From Henriciella litoralis (lineage in GTDB: Bacteria > Pseudomonadota > Alphaproteobacteria > Caulobacterales > Hyphomonadaceae), in NCBI RefSeq assembly GCF_002088935.1, contig NZ_NCSS01000006.1, forward strand, positions 2,698,407 through 2,762,406: a stretch of 64,000 bases of DNA. Direction: 5' to 3'. Within the stretch, counting starts at the first letter, position 1; each line of letters starts with the position of its first letter. The notes below the pieces were generated by a model. The model made no database searches, was not told the DNA's origin, and saw nothing but the letters and a program-made list of their open reading frames with translations. Positions 28,836 through 37,904 of the stretch are shown here, one piece after another. The position numbers were made by a program, and so were the translations under genes.

Positions 28836-28869
28836 TGCGACAAGCAGCCGTCTATCGTGGCGTGTCGCA
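28836..28869. promoter_or_regulatory. Inverted repeat between acyl-CoA dehydrogenase and halogenase genes
   Basis: TGCGACA and TGTCGCA form a perfect 7-base inverted repeat with a 20-base spacer in the divergent region. Its placement suits a shared operator. No dedicated regulator is next to it. Confidence 0.3.
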
Positions 28870-28969
28870 AACCTTCAACAAGGGCTCTCAATCAGAGGCG
28901 TCTTACCAATCAGGCGCGGTATCTTTATGAGTGGATGCAATAGGCCGGTTTTGGCTCGTCGGGGATGAA

Positions 28970-30514
28970 ATGAGTACAGTCGCCAGCCCGCTTTCGCGGA
29001 CGGATCGCTCTGAATTGAAAGTGCTGATTGTCGGCGGCGGTACCGCGGGCTGGATGACGGCGGCTGCCCTTGCCAAAAAGCTGTCTCCACTTGGTGTTTC
29101 GATGACTCTGGTTGAGTCTCGGCAAATCGGCACTGTTGGCGTCGGTGAGGCGACCTTGCCCCAGATCCGGGACTTTAATCGCATGCTGGAGATCGATGAG
29201 GCGCACCTCATCAGCCGGACCAAGGCGACCATAAAGCTGGGCATTGAATTTTGCGATTGGGGGCGTCCGGGGGACAGTTATTTCCATCCGTTCGGAGCTT
29301 ATGGAAGCGCGATCGGGCCTGCTGATTTTCATCAGTACTGGATCCGTCAGCAATTGGCGGGAAAGGCAGCGGATTTTGGCAGCTATTGCTACGCCATCAT
29401 GTGTGCCCGCCAGGACCGGTTTGAAGTTCCCAATCCCAAGCCTGAGAGCCAAATCGAGGCCTATTCATACGCCTACCAGTTCGATGCGACTCTCTATGGT
29501 GAGTTTCTGGCCGAGTATGCGACAGATCGGGGCGTCAAACGGGTTGAAGGCAAGATCGTGGACGTCGAGATCGACGATGAGACGGGCTTTGTCACCGGCG
29601 TAAAACTGGAGGACGGGCAGCTTATAGAGGCCGATATCTTTATCGATTGCTCTGGCTTTCGCGGGCTGATCATCGAGCAGGCATTGGAAACCGGTTATGA
29701 TGACTGGAGCAATTACCTGCCCTGCAATCGGGCGTTGGCCGTTCCGTCTGAAATAAGGGGTGAGGTTGGCCCTTATACGCGGGCGAGCGCAAAGACGGCT
29801 GGCTGGCAGTGGCGCATCCCGCTTCAGCACCGGATGGGCAACGGGCTGGTCTATTGCGACGCTTTCATCAGCGACCAGGAGGCCAGCGACGAGTTATTGT
29901 CCGGTCTTGATGGCAAAGCGCTGGCCAACCCCAAACAGCTTTATTTCAAGACCGGAAAGCGACGCAAACTCTGGACCCGCAACTGCATCGCTATCGGCTT
30001 GTCGGGCGGTTTTCTGGAGCCGCTGGAGTCGACCAGTATCGATCTCATTCAAAGCGGGATCATGAACCTTCTGGCGCTGTTTCCGGGCAAGGCCTGCGAC
30101 CCGCTGGACGCAGACGAATACAACCGCCTAATGGACCTTGAGTTCGAACGTGTCCGCGACTTTCTGATGTTGCATTATGTCGCCAACCAGCGCGGCGATG
30201 TGCCCTTCTGGAGAGAGATGCGGACCATGGAGCTTCCTGCCTCCCTGTCAGACAAGATCGAGGCATTCCGGAGCCGGGGGCTTGTGCCACAGTATACCGA
30301 TGGGCTGTTTCTGCCGCCAAGCTGGCTGTCTGTGTTTATTGGTCAGAATGTTCACGCAGAGGCTTACGATCCGCGGGTCGATGTCTTGACGGAGGCTGAG
30401 CTCGATAGCGCGCTGGACGATTTGCGTAATTCGATTGCCGCGCGCGTTTCCAATGTCGCGAGCCATGCTAACTTTCTGAAAGCGAACGCTGAAAAAGTGG
30501 GGCAGGTCACATGA
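28970..30514 (+). CDS. FAD-dependent tryptophan halogenase family protein
   Basis: A 514-residue flavin-dependent halogenase from the MSTVASPL start (GGGGA just upstream; a longer frame begins 13 codons earlier). The FAD loop GGGTAGW is at 22-28, the hypohalous-acid-channel lysine is probably Lys89 (TIKLGIEF), the halogenase hallmark W-x-W-x-I-P is present (Trp279, Trp281, Ile283, Pro284), and FLEPLESTSIDL is near 348. A flavin reductase would supply FADH2. It overlaps the next gene by four bases. In alphaproteobacteria such proteins are often orphan members, so a tryptophan substrate is not assured. Confidence 0.9.
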   Translation: MSTVASPLSRTDRSELKVLIVGGGTAGWMTAAALAKKLSPLGVSMTLVESRQIGTVGVGEATLPQIRDFNRMLEIDEAHLISRTKATIKLGIEFCDWGRPGDSYFHPFGAYGSAIGPADFHQYWIRQQLAGKAADFGSYCYAIMCARQDRFEVPNPKPESQIEAYSYAYQFDATLYGEFLAEYATDRGVKRVEGKIVDVEIDDETGFVTGVKLEDGQLIEADIFIDCSGFRGLIIEQALETGYDDWSNYLPCNRALAVPSEIRGEVGPYTRASAKTAGWQWRIPLQHRMGNGLVYCDAFISDQEASDELLSGLDGKALANPKQLYFKTGKRRKLWTRNCIAIGLSGGFLEPLESTSIDLIQSGIMNLLALFPGKACDPLDADEYNRLMDLEFERVRDFLMLHYVANQRGDVPFWREMRTMELPASLSDKIEAFRSRGLVPQYTDGLFLPPSWLSVFIGQNVHAEAYDPRVDVLTEAELDSALDDLRNSIAARVSNVASHANFLKANAEKVGQVT

Positions 30515-31971
30515 CATCGGATGCTTCACCTTTGACGTCCATCTCCGTCTTCGGGGAGGCGGCGGCAGTGTGGCCTGTCGCGGCGATGCTGCACGCCAGT
30601 CTGCCAGACAATTTCAGGATCACGGTTGTGGAAGACGCTGAAAGCAATGTCTCATCTCAAGCCGCAGCTTTGCCCTACGAGCATCCTTTTCTGGCGGCCA
30701 TTGGCGTGTTGCCACAGGATTTGATCGATCATTGCGGCGGGGTCTATGCGCTTGGGACTGAATTCCAGAACTGGCAAACGGATGGCAGCCAGTTCTTCAT
30801 GGCTCAATCTGGTGACCTACCGCTCATCAACGGCGTCCCGATCTATCAATGGATGTTGTCGGCAGCCCGAATGAGGGGTCAGGCCGCAAGATTGGCGGAG
30901 TTCTACGCCCCTTTCAGGTTTTGTGCGCAGGCCGGCCTGGCTGGTAAGATAGGCTTTCCCGACGAAGGGGATCAGACGCCGAGAGCAATGCTGGCGCCAG
31001 TCATCCATTTTGATCGTCACAAACTTTCCGATTTTCTGAAAGCGCGTTTGAAGGATCAGTTGAAAGCAGTGATTGTCGGACGGCCGGTGTCGATAAGCCG
31101 TGGTCCAGACGCTGAAGCGGTGGCCTCTGTTCGGCTCGAAGATGGGCAAAGCGTAGATACTGATTTCTTCATCGTTGTGTCGGGCAAGCTCTCGGAGGTG
31201 CTGGATAATAAAGCCGCAGCTGCCACGCTCCCGCTGGGCGCCGCCGACGCATTTGATCTTGTTGTGAATATGAAGTCGGCGGCCAAGTCGCGAGAGGCTA
31301 GGGCTGACTCCATATCGCTGGCAAAGGCGGCGCCGGAGTCCGTCATTATGCAGACGTCTTTGAAAGATGTCGTATTGACCGAGAAGCTGGTTTTGCCCGG
31401 TGGCGACGCTGATATGTCTGCCGATGAAGCTGAATCGAGCCGAGCCTTCAACACAGGGGCCCTGGCTGAGCCATGGACCGGAAATTGCCTTCGGCTCGGT
31501 CTCGCCTCGGCCTGTCTCGGGCCCTTCATGGCGGCTGATTTTCGACTGTTTAGCGAGCAGTGCCTGGCGCTTGGCAATCTTCTGCCAGCCCGGACAGACA
31601 TGCACGTCGAGGCGGCGGCGTTTAATCTCAAGCATTGCGAGGTCGTCGAAGAGCTTCGGGATTTCACCAGTTTGCCATTTCACTTGAGCACGAGACCGGA
31701 AGAAGTCTGGGCGGATGCGCGGTCCGCAGAGGTGACCGATAGTCTGAAATTACGCCTTGAGCAGTTCAGAAGCCGGGGTCGCTTCGTGCCCTATGAGGCC
31801 GAAATCTTCGACAGGCAGAACTGGATCGATACGATGATCGGCTGTGGTGTGGTGCCAGAACGCGCCGATCCGTTCGCGCGGCCCGAGGATCTGCCCTATG
31901 TCGGCCCGGCGCTTCAGAGCATTATTTCCGAATTTGGCCGAACGATCTCACAATTGCCTGCGCGCGGCTAA
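30511..31971 (+). CDS. Halogenase-like protein lacking FAD and active-site motifs
   Basis: A 486-residue protein overlapping the halogenase by four bases. Length and landmark order match a tryptophan halogenase (the SRGRFVPYEAEIFDRQNWIDT stretch near the end parallels the partner's GLVPQYTDGLFLPPSWLS region), but the FAD loop reads FGEAAAVW, the W-x-W-x-I-P motif is absent, and the LEPLESTSI region has become CLGPFMAADF. It therefore probably does not bind FAD or halogenate. It may be a regulatory or structural partner of the intact enzyme. The base composition matches its neighbours, so it is not an obvious fresh pseudogene. Confidence 0.8.
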   Translation: MTSDASPLTSISVFGEAAAVWPVAAMLHASLPDNFRITVVEDAESNVSSQAAALPYEHPFLAAIGVLPQDLIDHCGGVYALGTEFQNWQTDGSQFFMAQSGDLPLINGVPIYQWMLSAARMRGQAARLAEFYAPFRFCAQAGLAGKIGFPDEGDQTPRAMLAPVIHFDRHKLSDFLKARLKDQLKAVIVGRPVSISRGPDAEAVASVRLEDGQSVDTDFFIVVSGKLSEVLDNKAAAATLPLGAADAFDLVVNMKSAAKSREARADSISLAKAAPESVIMQTSLKDVVLTEKLVLPGGDADMSADEAESSRAFNTGALAEPWTGNCLRLGLASACLGPFMAADFRLFSEQCLALGNLLPARTDMHVEAAAFNLKHCEVVEELRDFTSLPFHLSTRPEEVWADARSAEVTDSLKLRLEQFRSRGRFVPYEAEIFDRQNWIDTMIGCGVVPERADPFARPEDLPYVGPALQSIISEFGRTISQLPARG

Positions 31972-32144
31972 ACTCAAACACTGTGGCTGCTCTCGTGTGA
32001 TGTCGCTCTCGAAGACGTCCACCAGAGGCCGAAAGCTCAACACCTTCCTCAATTCACGCCGCGCATCCGGCGTCGTTTAGCTGCGGGCCATACGATGTAA
32101 GTGGCCTTCCAGATTCGACGCTCTTCGCCCCTGCACGATCACAG

Positions 32145-32173
32145 CCAAAAGATTTTTCAAGAAGTTTGACCCG
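32145..32173 (+). promoter_or_regulatory. Promoter-like word pair before the zinc-ribbon kinase cluster
   Basis: CCAAAAGATTT and TTTGACCCG occur together about 54 bases before the first gene of the cluster (32227). The same two words occur about 63 bases before the gene at 41027. They may be part of an alternative-sigma promoter. This stretch lies in the 255-base gap after the halogenase pair, where I see no other feature. Confidence 0.4.
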
Positions 32174-32226
32174 CTTCGCTGGAGGGCTGCGCCTTTGCCT
32201 ATAGACGGCAATTTTTGAGGGTCGAA

Positions 32227-32811
32227 ATGGAAAACAATATCGCACCGGTGGTTAATGAGTATGTCAGCCAAATCCCGCCTGAGGCCTGGCCCCTTATTGA
32301 GACGGTGCTGCGTGTAACAGCCGTGGTGACCGTGATCTGGTTGGCGATCACCCTTTTCATTCTTCTGCGTCGTAACGCGTCTAATCTCACGCCAGTTCAT
32401 GCGGCCCGCAAGGATCAGGCTGACCAGCCGGACTTTCTGACGGTCGACCAAGGCGCGCGCCGCGAAGCTCTCGCGCGCGGTGACCAGTTTGGCGAAACGC
32501 TAAAGGCCCGGGAAGACGCCGAGGCGAAGGCCGCCAAGGGCGCGGTTGCCGGTAAACCGATCTCGCTCGCCGGCCAGATATTCCGCGGGCTCAGCTTTCT
32601 CATGTCCTTGTTCTCCCTGCTGACGATGATCATCGGATCCATCTGGCAGATCGGGCGCATGGGAAATCTGATGAAAGAGTACAACACGGTCGAGCGGATC
32701 ACCACCGTCATTGAGCACAACCCTGTTTCCTTCACCATGGTGCTGCTCGTCTCGATCTACGCCGTGTGGTGCTTCATCCGGAAGCAATCCTCTCAAAAAG
32801 CGCTGGCCTAG
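32227..32811 (+). CDS. Three-helix membrane protein, first gene of the zinc-ribbon kinase cluster
   Basis: A 194-residue protein with an N-terminal helix (about 28-47, VLRVTAVVTVIWLAITLFIL), an acidic and basic middle, and two further helices near the C-terminus (SFLMSLFSLLTMIIGSIW and FTMVLLVSIYAVWCF). GAGGG lies five bases before the chosen ATG; a TTG four codons upstream is less likely. I do not recognise the family. It precedes the SPFH gene by 34 bases and may anchor that protein to the membrane. Confidence 0.75.
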   Translation: MENNIAPVVNEYVSQIPPEAWPLIETVLRVTAVVTVIWLAITLFILLRRNASNLTPVHAARKDQADQPDFLTVDQGARREALARGDQFGETLKAREDAEAKAAKGAVAGKPISLAGQIFRGLSFLMSLFSLLTMIIGSIWQIGRMGNLMKEYNTVERITTVIEHNPVSFTMVLLVSIYAVWCFIRKQSSQKALA

Positions 32812-32845
32812 GTCCGGCAATCCTCAACCATTCGTGGAGCTACCA

Positions 32846-34456
32846 ATGGCATCTCATTCGCTCAGCCTTTCCGATCCGGCCCTGCTTGCTGAATATATCC
32901 GGCAGTCCGACCTCAAGACCTTCTTTGAGCAACGGCTTGCGGCGCCGCCTGATCACATGGCTCTGCTGATCCGTAACGGAGAGGTTATCAAGGCCTATAA
33001 GGGCGCGCATTTCTCGGTCGGCGGCCTGGTGACCAGTCTAAAATCGATCGTCGGTGGGGCTTCGAATATCTCGATCCTGCTTGCCGATCTCAAACCCTTC
33101 TCAGTCCAGCTCCCGGTCAAGGCTTTGACGAAGGACCATGTCGAGGTTGCAGGCGTTTGCACGCTTGAACTGCAGGTCAATCCCGACAAGCCGTCCAATA
33201 TCATGGGTCTGATCAACACAGGCGGGTATCTCACCCGGTCCGAGGTTCTGGAACGATTCCGCCCACATCTCACAGACCGGGTGTTTGAGGCGGTGATCGG
33301 ACGCGTAAATGCGGACGATATTCGCGGGGACAAGGGCCTTCAGGACTTCATCCAGGGCGACACCATGCGCGAGATTGAGCGCGTGGCTGGCAATATCGGG
33401 CTATTGGTCAATTCAGTCTCGATGGAATGGGCGCTGAATGAAGCCGAGATGGAGGCGATGAAGAAGGCGCGCCTGGAGCGTGAGCAATCCCAGCTCGACC
33501 ATCAGCTCTCCATCTACCAGCGAAATGTCCAGCGCACCGCCGATTCAAAAGAGTTCCAGCTTCGCTCTGACCTCGACATGGCGACGCTCGCCAATGAGAC
33601 CGAAGACGCGCTGGCGAAGATGGCGCTGAATTCGGAAATCGAGATTCTCGATGCCCGTGAGGGGGCCGCGCGCCGCCAGGAGCTTGAGGCGCTGGAGCAT
33701 GAGATTGACGTCTTCCGCAAGGAACGCGTGGCGAAGTTCCAGGTCGAACTTGATGAAGCCTCGCAGGTAATGGACCTGACCACGGCCAAGGGGCAGCTGC
33801 GGGTCATCGAGCGCCAGATCGAAGAACTGGACCATCTCCAGAGCATCGAATTTCGCAAGAGAGAAGCAGAGATCAGCAAGTTCGAAGCGTTCTCCAAGCA
33901 GGATGTGACGCAACGGGTGCAGCAAGATACGGCCGCGAACATCAAGGCCCTGCAGGACATTGAGCATTCCGGGCTCGATCAGGACTCGATACGGCGCCGG
34001 CAGGAAGAAGATGCCCGTACCGCCCGGCTCATTTCTGAGCGGCAAGCCGATACGGACGCACGCATCGCTCAATTGCAAGCCGGCGCGAACATGACGCCCG
34101 AGCAGATCATGGCGATCAATGCAGGTCTCTCTTCTGAAGTTGCCAATGTGCTCGCCGAACGGGCCAAGGCCGACTCCTCCAGCAATCAGGAAACGATGGC
34201 TGTGATGCGCGAGATGGTGAAGGCCGCGACAGACGGACAGGTGCGCAGCGAAGAACAGGCGCGGGCCATGTTCGGCATGGGTATGGACGGTGCGGTGGGG
34301 GTCGCACGCGGCGCTGGAGGGGGCGATCCTGCTCCCTCCGGTGCATCGGCATCCGCGGCGCCTAAACCTGAAACGGTCGAATGCGCAAAATGCGGTCGAC
34401 CGAACTCAGCGAAAGCAAGGTTCTGCATTGGCTGCGGCCATGCGCTGCGAACCTGA
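32846..34456 (+). CDS. SPFH/band-7 protein with coiled coil and C-terminal zinc ribbon
   Basis: A 536-residue protein. Residues about 35-190 look like an SPFH (stomatin/prohibitin) domain without the usual N-terminal membrane helix. About 190-430 is a charged coiled coil rich in Glu, Arg and Gln. The last 25 residues form a Cys4 zinc ribbon (Cys513, Cys516, Cys527, Cys530; VECAKC and FCIGC). A GGAG lies seven bases before the ATG. SPFH proteins form large membrane-bound rings; here the ring would present zinc ribbons. It sits between a membrane protein and a zinc-ribbon kinase gene. Confidence 0.85.
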   Translation: MASHSLSLSDPALLAEYIRQSDLKTFFEQRLAAPPDHMALLIRNGEVIKAYKGAHFSVGGLVTSLKSIVGGASNISILLADLKPFSVQLPVKALTKDHVEVAGVCTLELQVNPDKPSNIMGLINTGGYLTRSEVLERFRPHLTDRVFEAVIGRVNADDIRGDKGLQDFIQGDTMREIERVAGNIGLLVNSVSMEWALNEAEMEAMKKARLEREQSQLDHQLSIYQRNVQRTADSKEFQLRSDLDMATLANETEDALAKMALNSEIEILDAREGAARRQELEALEHEIDVFRKERVAKFQVELDEASQVMDLTTAKGQLRVIERQIEELDHLQSIEFRKREAEISKFEAFSKQDVTQRVQQDTAANIKALQDIEHSGLDQDSIRRRQEEDARTARLISERQADTDARIAQLQAGANMTPEQIMAINAGLSSEVANVLAERAKADSSSNQETMAVMREMVKAATDGQVRSEEQARAMFGMGMDGAVGVARGAGGGDPAPSGASASAAPKPETVECAKCGRPNSAKARFCIGCGHALRT

Positions 34457-34499
34457 TCCACCGAGCCGTGCATCGAAAACGCTGAAGGGCGACCCATAA

Positions 34500-36023
34500 A
34501 TGTCAACATGTACCAATTGCGATACCACCCTGCCTGACGACGCGGAATTCTGTCCGGAGTGCGGACGGAAAGTGGGTGCGGTTTACAGTCCGGCACAGAC
34601 CATTGGTGGGCTGGAGACTGTGATGCCGGATAATGGCAAGCCGACCCCGTCAGATACGCCGATGTCGGTTCTCAGCCCTGGGACAATCTTTGCGGAACGC
34701 TACACGATTGAAGGAATTCTCGGGCAGGGCGGCATGGGCGTCGTCTATCGGGCGAAGGACAGTGCATCCGGCGAAACCATTGCGCTGAAGCTCATTCACC
34801 CGAACAAGATTGCTGGCGAGAAGGCGCTGCAACGCCTGATCGAGGAAGGCGTGATCACCCGGAAGCTGCGCCATCCGAATATCGTTGCGGTATATGATGT
34901 CGGCGCGGTCAACGGGCAGCCCTATGTGACGATGGAATATGTCGAAGGGACGTCCCTTCGACAGTGGCAGCGCGCGATGATGCAGAAGCAGCGGGACATT
35001 TCCTACAATGTCGCTGCCCGCATCGTTTATGAAATCCTGGAGGGCCTCGAAGCGGCGCACAAGGCCGGCGTGGTGCACCGCGACCTTAAACCGGAAAACA
35101 TCATCCTGCTCGATGAGCCGAGCGCGGAGGGCGTCAGCCTGCGTATTCTCGACTTCGGGATCGCGCGGGCAACCAAAGCCACGACCCAGGCCGATACGGG
35201 CACTGGGCTCGGCACGCCGGGCTATATGGCGCCGGAACAGCGTACCAATCCCGACATGGTGACCCCGGCAGCTGACCTGTTTTCCGTCTCTGTGATTTTC
35301 TACGAGCTGCTTGTTGAAGTCCTGCCGCAAGGTCATTGGCAGGCTCCATCCGGTGGCCGATCAGATGTTCCGCCAGCCATAGATGCATTGATTGAATCGG
35401 GTCTGTCGCTTCGCCCGTCCAACCGTCCGCAAAGTGTTGCGGAGTACCGGAAGGCCGCGGCCCAGACAGGCAAAAAGACGCTCACGCCAGAGCCAAAGAC
35501 CGAAAAAACCAAACTGCCGAAATGGGCGATATGGAGCGGCGCGGCGGTCGCTGGCCTCGTTGTTGTGGCCATGCTCAGCTTGCTCCCCGTCGACGAAGAT
35601 GAGGACAGTTTAAACCCTTGCGACGGTTTGAGTGGAAGCGACTATCGAGACTGCATCGGGGTTGACGATGTTGAAGAAGAAGTTGTTCGCAGAAATACGA
35701 CACCCCAGAACCCGTATGCCCGTCTTTCCGGGCCCTGGAAGGATGACTGGGGGTCGCGTTTCAATATTCAAGTGGCGCCTTCAGGGGTTCTGTCGGGGTC
35801 TGGTTATGGACCTGATGGATCAAGGCTACAGCTGAGCGGTCAACTCTCGACGACGCCCGTTACAGGACAGATCAGTGCCCCCGCCATGGGGATGACGTTC
35901 GTGACGCAACTTCGCTGGGATGGCGGCTGTCACATCGACTATGTCACCTACAATCGAGACGGATCGATCAATCTGACGGGCAGGTTCCACGCCAACCATG
36001 AGCCGGGCGCGCCTTGCCCATGA
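34500..36023 (+). CDS. Zinc-ribbon Ser/Thr protein kinase with membrane anchor
   Basis: A 507-residue kinase. It opens with a Cys4 ribbon (Cys4, Cys7, Cys18, Cys21), then a complete Hanks-type kinase domain (about 66-320: GQGGMG 75-80, Lys97, HRDLKPEN with Asp195, DFG 218-220, GTPGYMAPE 238-246), a membrane helix at about 342-363, and a roughly 140-residue extracytoplasmic tail rich in Gly and Asp with two cysteines (NPCDGLSGSDYRDC). All key catalytic residues are present, so it should be active. It overlaps the protease gene by four bases. Confidence 0.92.
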   Translation: MSTCTNCDTTLPDDAEFCPECGRKVGAVYSPAQTIGGLETVMPDNGKPTPSDTPMSVLSPGTIFAERYTIEGILGQGGMGVVYRAKDSASGETIALKLIHPNKIAGEKALQRLIEEGVITRKLRHPNIVAVYDVGAVNGQPYVTMEYVEGTSLRQWQRAMMQKQRDISYNVAARIVYEILEGLEAAHKAGVVHRDLKPENIILLDEPSAEGVSLRILDFGIARATKATTQADTGTGLGTPGYMAPEQRTNPDMVTPAADLFSVSVIFYELLVEVLPQGHWQAPSGGRSDVPPAIDALIESGLSLRPSNRPQSVAEYRKAAAQTGKKTLTPEPKTEKTKLPKWAIWSGAAVAGLVVVAMLSLLPVDEDEDSLNPCDGLSGSDYRDCIGVDDVEEEVVRRNTTPQNPYARLSGPWKDDWGSRFNIQVAPSGVLSGSGYGPDGSRLQLSGQLSTTPVTGQISAPAMGMTFVTQLRWDGGCHIDYVTYNRDGSINLTGRFHANHEPGAPCP

Positions 36024-37090
36024 GCGAACGATTTCAGAAGACCCGCTATTGCTACATCTGTGGAGCGCCGCTCGATCCGCTGACCTCAAACTGCAGCATT
36101 TGCGGGTATTCCCAGACGCCAAACCCCATTCAAAACGAAGGATCCAAGATCATGTCAGACCACTGGAATGAGCAGCCGCTCAATGGATGCCTGTTCGAAA
36201 CCATGCCGGTTGAAGTGCCGACACTCATGACGTCACATGGAAGCCTGCCGGAACGCATCGATCTCAGGGAATTCTGTTCGCCGGTCGAAAATCAGCTGAC
36301 GACGAATTCCTGTACTGCGAATGCGATCGTTGGCGCGCTGGAATACCATCAGCGCCGGGCGAAACAGCCTCAGATCGATCTTTCACGCCTGTTTGTCTAT
36401 TATAATGCACGCCGTCTGTCGGAGACGGAAAATCAGGATGTCGGCAGTTTCATCCATCATGTGATGGCGGCTGTGCTTGCCTATGGCGCCTGCGAAGAGC
36501 GCATCTGGCCATTTGAGATGGCAATGCTCAAAACCAGGCCGACCGAAGCGGCCTACCAGAATGCGATGATGCACGAGGCCGTCCAGTACGCCCGCACGCC
36601 GCTTGGCCCTATAGCCATGCAAGCGCTTGCGGCCGGATTGCCGGTTGTCTTCGGCGCCTACTTTCCGAGTGCCTATTTCGATGAGGCGCACAGGACAGGA
36701 ACGATGCCGCAGGATGCACAGCGCAGAGAGCGTCCTGCTAGCGGTCATGCGATGCTGATTGTCGGTTATGACCTGCCAACCAAGACATGGCTTGTGCGCA
36801 ATAGCTGGGGAGAGGGGTATGCCGACAAAGGGTATTTCCGCGTGCCGTTTGACACGATGGTCTCTTATTCTGACCCTACCCATTTCTGGACCATTGGCGC
36901 GATTGAGCAGACCCAGGGTCTGAGCCTCTCAGGGCCAAGTGTGATGGGCGCGCAGCAGAAAATTCAGGCGCAAGCGAAAGCAGACATGGCAAGCGTTCTT
37001 GCAGGAAAACGCGAGGATGTTCGAAGCGAGCTCAAATCGCGCCTTGATGAGGCCAAGGCGGACTTTCGCTCCCGGCTGCGAAGCAAATAG
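36020..37090 (+). CDS. Zinc-ribbon papain-like (C1A) cysteine protease
   Basis: A 356-residue protein with no signal peptide. Residues 11-28 hold a Cys4 ribbon (Cys11, Cys14, Cys25, Cys28). The peptidase domain has the C1A arrangement: Gln92 (oxyanion hole) and Cys98 in ENQLTTNSCTAN, His243 in GHAMLIVGY, and Asn261 in RNSWGEGY. The C-terminal 60 residues are a charged helix. A cytoplasmic papain-type enzyme with no visible pro-peptide is unusual in bacteria. It may cleave or be controlled through the ribbon-bearing partners in the same operon. Confidence 0.9.
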   Translation: MSERFQKTRYCYICGAPLDPLTSNCSICGYSQTPNPIQNEGSKIMSDHWNEQPLNGCLFETMPVEVPTLMTSHGSLPERIDLREFCSPVENQLTTNSCTANAIVGALEYHQRRAKQPQIDLSRLFVYYNARRLSETENQDVGSFIHHVMAAVLAYGACEERIWPFEMAMLKTRPTEAAYQNAMMHEAVQYARTPLGPIAMQALAAGLPVVFGAYFPSAYFDEAHRTGTMPQDAQRRERPASGHAMLIVGYDLPTKTWLVRNSWGEGYADKGYFRVPFDTMVSYSDPTHFWTIGAIEQTQGLSLSGPSVMGAQQKIQAQAKADMASVLAGKREDVRSELKSRLDEAKADFRSRLRSK

Positions 37091-37105
37091 AGCATTCTTC
37101 CCTTT

Positions 37106-37139
37106 GGTCTCCGCGGCCTGAGCGCAGGCAGCAGAGACC
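37106..37139 (+). other. Nested hairpin before the phosphatase gene
   Basis: GGTCTC pairs with GAGACC, and inside, after two 5-base unpaired strands, CCTG pairs with CAGG around an AGCG loop. It lies in the 71-base gap between the protease stop and the phosphatase start. It could affect translation or transcript processing; there is no T-run, so it is not a plain terminator. Confidence 0.3.
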
Positions 37140-37161
37140 GGGCGAGGACTTGAGGTGTGAC

Positions 37162-37878
37162 ATGGATCAGGGCGGTACAGTCACCTATGTCATCGGCGAT
37201 GTGCACGGTGAAGCGGTGCGCCTGGCGCGTCTGCACCAGCTGATCTTTTCCCATCACAGTCAGGGCTTTGAAGGCCGGCCAATCGAGATTGTCCATCTGG
37301 GGGACTATGTGGATCGGGGCCCTGATAGTGCAGGCGTCATCGAGCAGGTCATGGAGCTGGAACAACGAAGGGATGTTTCCGTCATTTCACTCGCGGGAAA
37401 CCATGAGGAGATGCTGCTCAAGGCGGTGTGCTCTGGTTCGGCGGCAATTTACCAACACTGGCTGGAAAATGGCGGCCAGGAAACACTTTCGAGCTATCAG
37501 CGGCACGGGGAACCCTCCGTGCCTGATCGCCATTTGACCTGGCTGAAGGCCCTGCCTCGTATCCACGTGGACGAGGCCACCAGGCATGTCTTTGTTCATG
37601 CTGGCATACACCCTGCCGAATTTCCTGATGAAAACGACAGCACCTATCTCTGGACGCGCTCAAGCCGGTTCTTCGACGTTGAGGAATGGAGGGGGACGGC
37701 GGTTGAGGGCTGGACGGTCATCCATGGGCATACCCCGACAAGAGACGGGTTTCCGGAGGATGAGGCGGCTGAAGGCCTGGGGCGCCGGATAAACATTGAC
37801 ACAGGGGCGGTCTATGGGGGGCGTTTGACCTGCGCCGTGCTGGCGCCCGGTCGCAAGGTCAGATTCCTGTTTTCGTAA
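37162..37878 (+). CDS. PPP-family Ser/Thr protein phosphatase (metallophosphoesterase)
   Basis: A 238-residue phosphatase with the full PPP signature: GDVHG 12-16, GDYVDRG 47-53, GNHEE 79-83, then a later VHAG and HGHT. These bind two metals and remove phosphate from Ser/Thr. The ATG at 37162 has GAGG six bases upstream; a longer TTG frame is less likely. It is convergent with the kinase-TPR gene, leaving only 26 bases between. It is a natural partner of the two kinases in the cluster. Confidence 0.9.
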   Translation: MDQGGTVTYVIGDVHGEAVRLARLHQLIFSHHSQGFEGRPIEIVHLGDYVDRGPDSAGVIEQVMELEQRRDVSVISLAGNHEEMLLKAVCSGSAAIYQHWLENGGQETLSSYQRHGEPSVPDRHLTWLKALPRIHVDEATRHVFVHAGIHPAEFPDENDSTYLWTRSSRFFDVEEWRGTAVEGWTVIHGHTPTRDGFPEDEAAEGLGRRINIDTGAVYGGRLTCAVLAPGRKVRFLFS

Positions 37879-37904
37879 TTCAGCGGCCAGACGGACACCG
37901 CGCA

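Noticed and set aside
30511..31971. Reading the second halogenase-like gene as a pseudogene
   Set aside because: The frame is full length and uninterrupted, and translationally coupled; loss of motifs alone fits a kept non-catalytic partner better.
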